A DNA stretch of 64,000 nucleotides from NCBI RefSeq assembly GCF_003369915.1, contig NC_046677.1, positions 23,082,913-23,146,912 of the forward strand, read 5' to 3'. The stretch is from Drosophila miranda. Lineage: Eukaryota > Arthropoda > Insecta > Diptera > Drosophilidae. Of this stretch, positions 60,761 through 64,000 are shown piece by piece. How positions within the stretch are numbered: position 1 is the stretch's first letter; every line of letters begins with the position of its first letter. The notes beneath the pieces were generated by a model, which saw only the letters and a list, made by a program, of their open reading frames with translations, was not told the origin of the DNA and did not search any database. Both the position numbers and the translations under genes were made by a program.

Positions 60761-63342
60761 GATGAGACACCTCTCACTCTCCCTCTCCGTTCCCGTTTGG
60801 GAGCTCCTTGCTGCCCTCATTGTTGGTGTCTTCTGTTGGTGGAGGGGTGGGCGTTCTTGTGGCTGCGGTCGTCTGGGTGTGGCTGCAACAAGAGATAGGG
60901 AATGAGTGTGATTGCTGCAACAAGCGAGGGGGAAGGAGTGATGGCTCCTCAGATGAGGGGGCAATTGTAGGACTCGTAATTGGGATTGCAATGGAGGCTT
61001 TTGGCTTTTGAGGTGGGGTCAAACCAGAAAAATATCCCACAGATGGCATGCCATGGTATTGAGTAATAGTTAGAGAAGGCATTGCGTTTCATAGATATAC
61101 GATGGGGGAGGTGATCATCATAGAAAAACTAGAAAAGTGAGGGATATACCTCTTTTGAATGATATTTCATTCATACTGCGTTTGGGATTCTCTTTAAAGA
61201 TATAAGATTCCGAATATAAGGTATAGGAACTATTAGAGATCTCTTTTTACCCCAACTTAAATCACTGAAACGCACTGTATTCAATTGAAAGTTGTGCATT
61301 TCTTAGAGTTGGGTAATTAAAACCTCAAAATTTCTTAAATTTCTTGAATTTTTTAAGCGTTACACTCGAAGAAAAGCGGGAACTTTATTTGGAAGAAAAG
61401 TCTTCCTTAATTTCCGGTGAAAAATTGCATATAAATGCTTAAATTCCTCACAAAGGTATTTCTTTTATTAAGAAATATTCGCAATAATTCACCAAAAGCT
61501 TGCGATTCATTTTAAAAATTATTTCTTCCTTGGAAAAATATTTAATTAAATTTTATTCCCGTTTTGTTTTGGCTGTTGGCTGCGCCTTAATTGCGATTCA
61601 GCGAATGTTTGCTCAATTGAAGGAGGATTGGAGGATTACACAATGCTTAAAATTTATTATTATGACACTGACACTGAAACCAAAAGCAGAAGCAGCCCCA
61701 AAGCCAGACGCCAAAAACAGGGGGCAAGTGGCAGTGGCAGCAACTGGTACAGCTGCACCTGCAACCCCGCTGACTCACAGTATTTTTTAGGAGCAGGAAT
61801 GAGTCGTCGGAGGGGTACTGCCGTGTACCAGGATACCCGTGCAGGATGTTAACTACGTCACGTCCTGAATAAGTTGAATAAGTTCTTGTCGCTCGCTCGC
61901 CGTCGGACACGCTGTGTCCTGAACACTAGGATAACAATGTAAGTTTAAGCGAAGCTGCGTGCCGACATTGGTATTTATAGCCAAAAATTGCGGCACTCGG
62001 CTGAGATTTGGAGTAGATGACGCCGCCAGGACGCCTGCCTGCCTGCCTGCCTGCGTGCCTGCCTGCCTGGCCGCCAGGACTTTCCTACACGACCTACACA
62101 TGCGCTACTCCCCCAGAAAGAGCTCCAATAACAGTGACAGAGGAGCCAAAGAAAAGCGAAGCGAAACGAAACGGAGGCCCCAACCGCATCGTAGTTGGGA
62201 TTTCCCTCTGGTGTCCGCTGTCTCCCAAGCCGAATTCTTTTCACTTTTAGTGCGCGCGCAGGGTCAGGAATACCAACGACAAAAGCAACAACAAGGAGAA
62301 GGAGGAGGCCAAGGGTTAGGAGAAGCGAAGCTTAGAATACCCTATTGAAAGGCTCTTCTCTCCATCATTCACTGAAAGATTTTATATCGTTAGAAGAGCT
62401 AATGGATACGTGGAAAAGCTGCTCTGACAAAGAATATTTACGCTTCAGTGCACTCAAAACTATATAGTACCCCAACCGGTAAGAGTATTATAGAACATCG
62501 ATATCATTGCCACCATGCATACAGTCGTTTACATATTTATATATATTTCTCTGGGTGTCTGTGTGCATGAGCTGCTCCAGTGTCCTCGCATTTCTATTGT
62601 CCTGCTGCCTGGCTGGGTGGTGGGCGGCGACTTCATCATCATAATACCGCCCAACACTCAATACAGCAAAAGCAAACCAACCTCCAGTCCAGCCCAACAA
62701 CCATTATCCTCTAACACAACCAGCATTCTGGCGAAATGTTTTCGCTTGGCCAACTTCCCTGGTTAACTCTCGGAGTGCTTAAATCTGTTGTTCCTTCGTC
62801 CTCGTCGTCGTCATGGCTGCAATTGTTGACATTGCGGTCGCGTCAATAGTGCCCATAGCCTGGTGCTGGTCCGTTTAACTGTGAGTTCAGTCCAGCCCCC
62901 GCACATCTGCTCTGGGATTGAAACTGAAACTGGGAACTGGTGTTGAAGATGTGCGGGTTGTCGGTGTCTGTAAAATGGTACCATTTGTATACCACGCACG
63001 GAGCGATAGACCGAAATTTTTGATATAGCGCAGTTTTGTGTAGCCATTGGCTGTGATTGAATACGTGACGGGCATCGGGAAGCAGTGTGTGTGCAAGGGT
63101 TTTTATGGCCGCCTGGCTATGAGGAATAGGAATATCACACACCACACTCACTCCCCCCACATATTGCTCCTTGGCTTATTTATGGGCCAAGGCATACAGT
63201 CGCATAAACGCTTTATGGAACAACCCGGAATTGTTCATGCCCAATGCGTTTCGTCAGAAAAATATGAAAAACCCCCAAAAAAGGAAATAAAAAACAATTA
63301 CTCCAAAAAGGAGAAAAAGAAACGAAAGTAAAGCTGTGTGGA
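60761..63342. other. Upstream region of Proct and intergenic spacer
   Basis: No further gene recognised. A CRE-like TACGTCACGT lies near 61855-61864, followed by a (CCTG)n tract. The Proct promoter should lie in the first part but has no obvious TATA box. Confidence 0.4.
62033..62069. repeat. (CCTG)n tandem repeat
   Basis: About nine GCCT units with one GCGT interruption. Confidence 0.9.
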
Positions 63343-63420
63343 GTGGGATTCGAACTCGCGTCATTTGTATGTTATTGAAAAGTGGCTTTGAAAGCTTTTC
63401 CATGACACAGATTTTAGCTT
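63343..63420 (-). pseudogene. tRNA-like remnant on the minus strand
   Basis: The minus strand ends ACGCGAGTTCGAATCCCACTCC, which resembles a B box and 3' tail, but the T-stem (GCGAG versus CCCAC) does not pair and no proper cloverleaf forms. It is probably a decayed tRNA. Confidence 0.3.
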
Positions 63421-63468
63421 ACGCCGACTGGAGCTTCCAGATGCAAATCTGAGCTCTTCAGGTATCAA

Positions 63469-63539
63469 GCATCGGTGGTTCAGTGGTAGAATGCTCGCCT
63501 GCCACGCGGGCGGCCCGGGTTCGATTCCCGGCCGATGCA
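63469..63539 (+). tRNA. tRNA-Gly (GCC)
   Basis: A 71-nt cloverleaf. Acceptor GCATCGG pairs with CCGATGC; the anticodon loop CTGCCAC has anticodon GCC; T arm CGGGTTCGATTCCCG is intact; discriminator A. A long T-run at 63546 on should terminate Pol III. Confidence 0.97.
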
Positions 63540-64000
63540 GAATGAATTTTTTTTGTCTTTTTTTTTTCTCTTAAACTTGAATTATTTGCTTTAAATATTA
63601 ACAAAATCGTTTCGTTTGCAGCAGTCTAATGGTTGGCTTATATACCAGAATAAAAAGATTTTTAGGTTCATGCTGATCATTCTGCTTCATTTTTCAAACA
63701 TATAATATATGAGAATTCCCCTTCAGTATTGCAATAAATCAATGGATTTCTGATTTAAATAGTTCTGAACTAAGCTTTTGGAGTAAGGTAATTGAATTAA
63801 ACTGGTTTACTCCTACGAGTAGCCTGATCTTTAGCATGTTCATATTTTAGGAATCAATTAATGTTGAAAATATGGACTCAAAGCGATATGGCTAATTAAT
63901 ATACATAAATGGGGTGTTCGTCCCATTCCAGAGATGAATCTTTTGCGAAGTAAAGAGAATTTCAAAATCAGAATTCATTCTGTTTGGTATGAGAGTGTAT
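63540..64000. other. AT-rich sequence to window end
   Basis: Pol III T-run terminator after the tRNA, then no gene seen. Confidence 0.5.

Noticed and set aside
62017-62250. Repeated CLPACLPA peptide ORFs
   Set aside because: Direct translation of the (CCTG)n repeat.

Overview
This is a stretch of Drosophila nuclear genome. Intron-containing genes with GT-AG junctions encode clear Drosophila orthologues: Rack1, the PP2A catalytic subunit mts, the kinesin-like CG14535, the cuticle gene TwdlE, the proctolin precursor Proct, a PPM1L-type phosphatase and a Jonah midgut protease. These genes map to Muller element B (chromosome arm 2L) in D. melanogaster. The proteins differ from my recollection of the melanogaster ones, and the Jonah-side genes are joined to the 28D-type block, so I infer another Sophophora species, perhaps of the obscura group. 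There is no prokaryotic, viral or CRISPR content.

Layout. 0.2-2.7 kb: a decayed, partly duplicated gene on the minus strand. 3.5-4.3 kb: a Jonah serine protease (-), then a DINE-1/INE-1-like transposon relic (4.6-5.26 kb). 6.7-7.25 kb: a small HIT-family (HINT3-like) gene (+). 9.1-10.9 kb: a membrane PP2C phosphatase (+), tail to tail with Rack1 (12.1-13.5 kb, -). 13.7-15.4 kb: a chimeric pseudogene flanked by two copies of mts upstream sequence. 15.66-18.2 kb: mts (+), followed by a long A-rich 3' region. 18.3-26 kb: no recognisable gene. 26.0-26.65 kb: an unrecognised multi-pass membrane protein gene (+) with a tandemly duplicated leader. 28.2-29.2 kb: three identical tRNA-Glu(CTC) genes (+). 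35.15-41.44 kb: CG14535 (KIF26-type kinesin, -). 47.4-49.9 kb: TwdlE (-). 56.3-60.8 kb: Proct (-), with a 4-kb intron. 63.5 kb: tRNA-Gly(GCC) (+).

The genes do not form one pathway. Housekeeping and signalling genes (Rack1, mts, PPM1L-like) lie on the left. Developmentally or tissue-restricted genes (Jonah, TwdlE, Proct, the KIF26-like gene) sit in wide non-coding territory rich in simple repeats. Two housekeeping promoters share a degenerate module of repeated GGTATATTT followed by TCGATAAGTCCG, with a Motif 1 (GGTCACACT) element at mts. I found no convincing undescribed multi-gene system. The most interesting observations are the promoter-copy-flanked chimeric pseudogene between Rack1 and mts, a GC-AG intron and a long hairpin in Rack1 introns, the repeated promoter module, the duplicated tRNA-Glu units with a coding-like insert, and a small dispersed foldback element.
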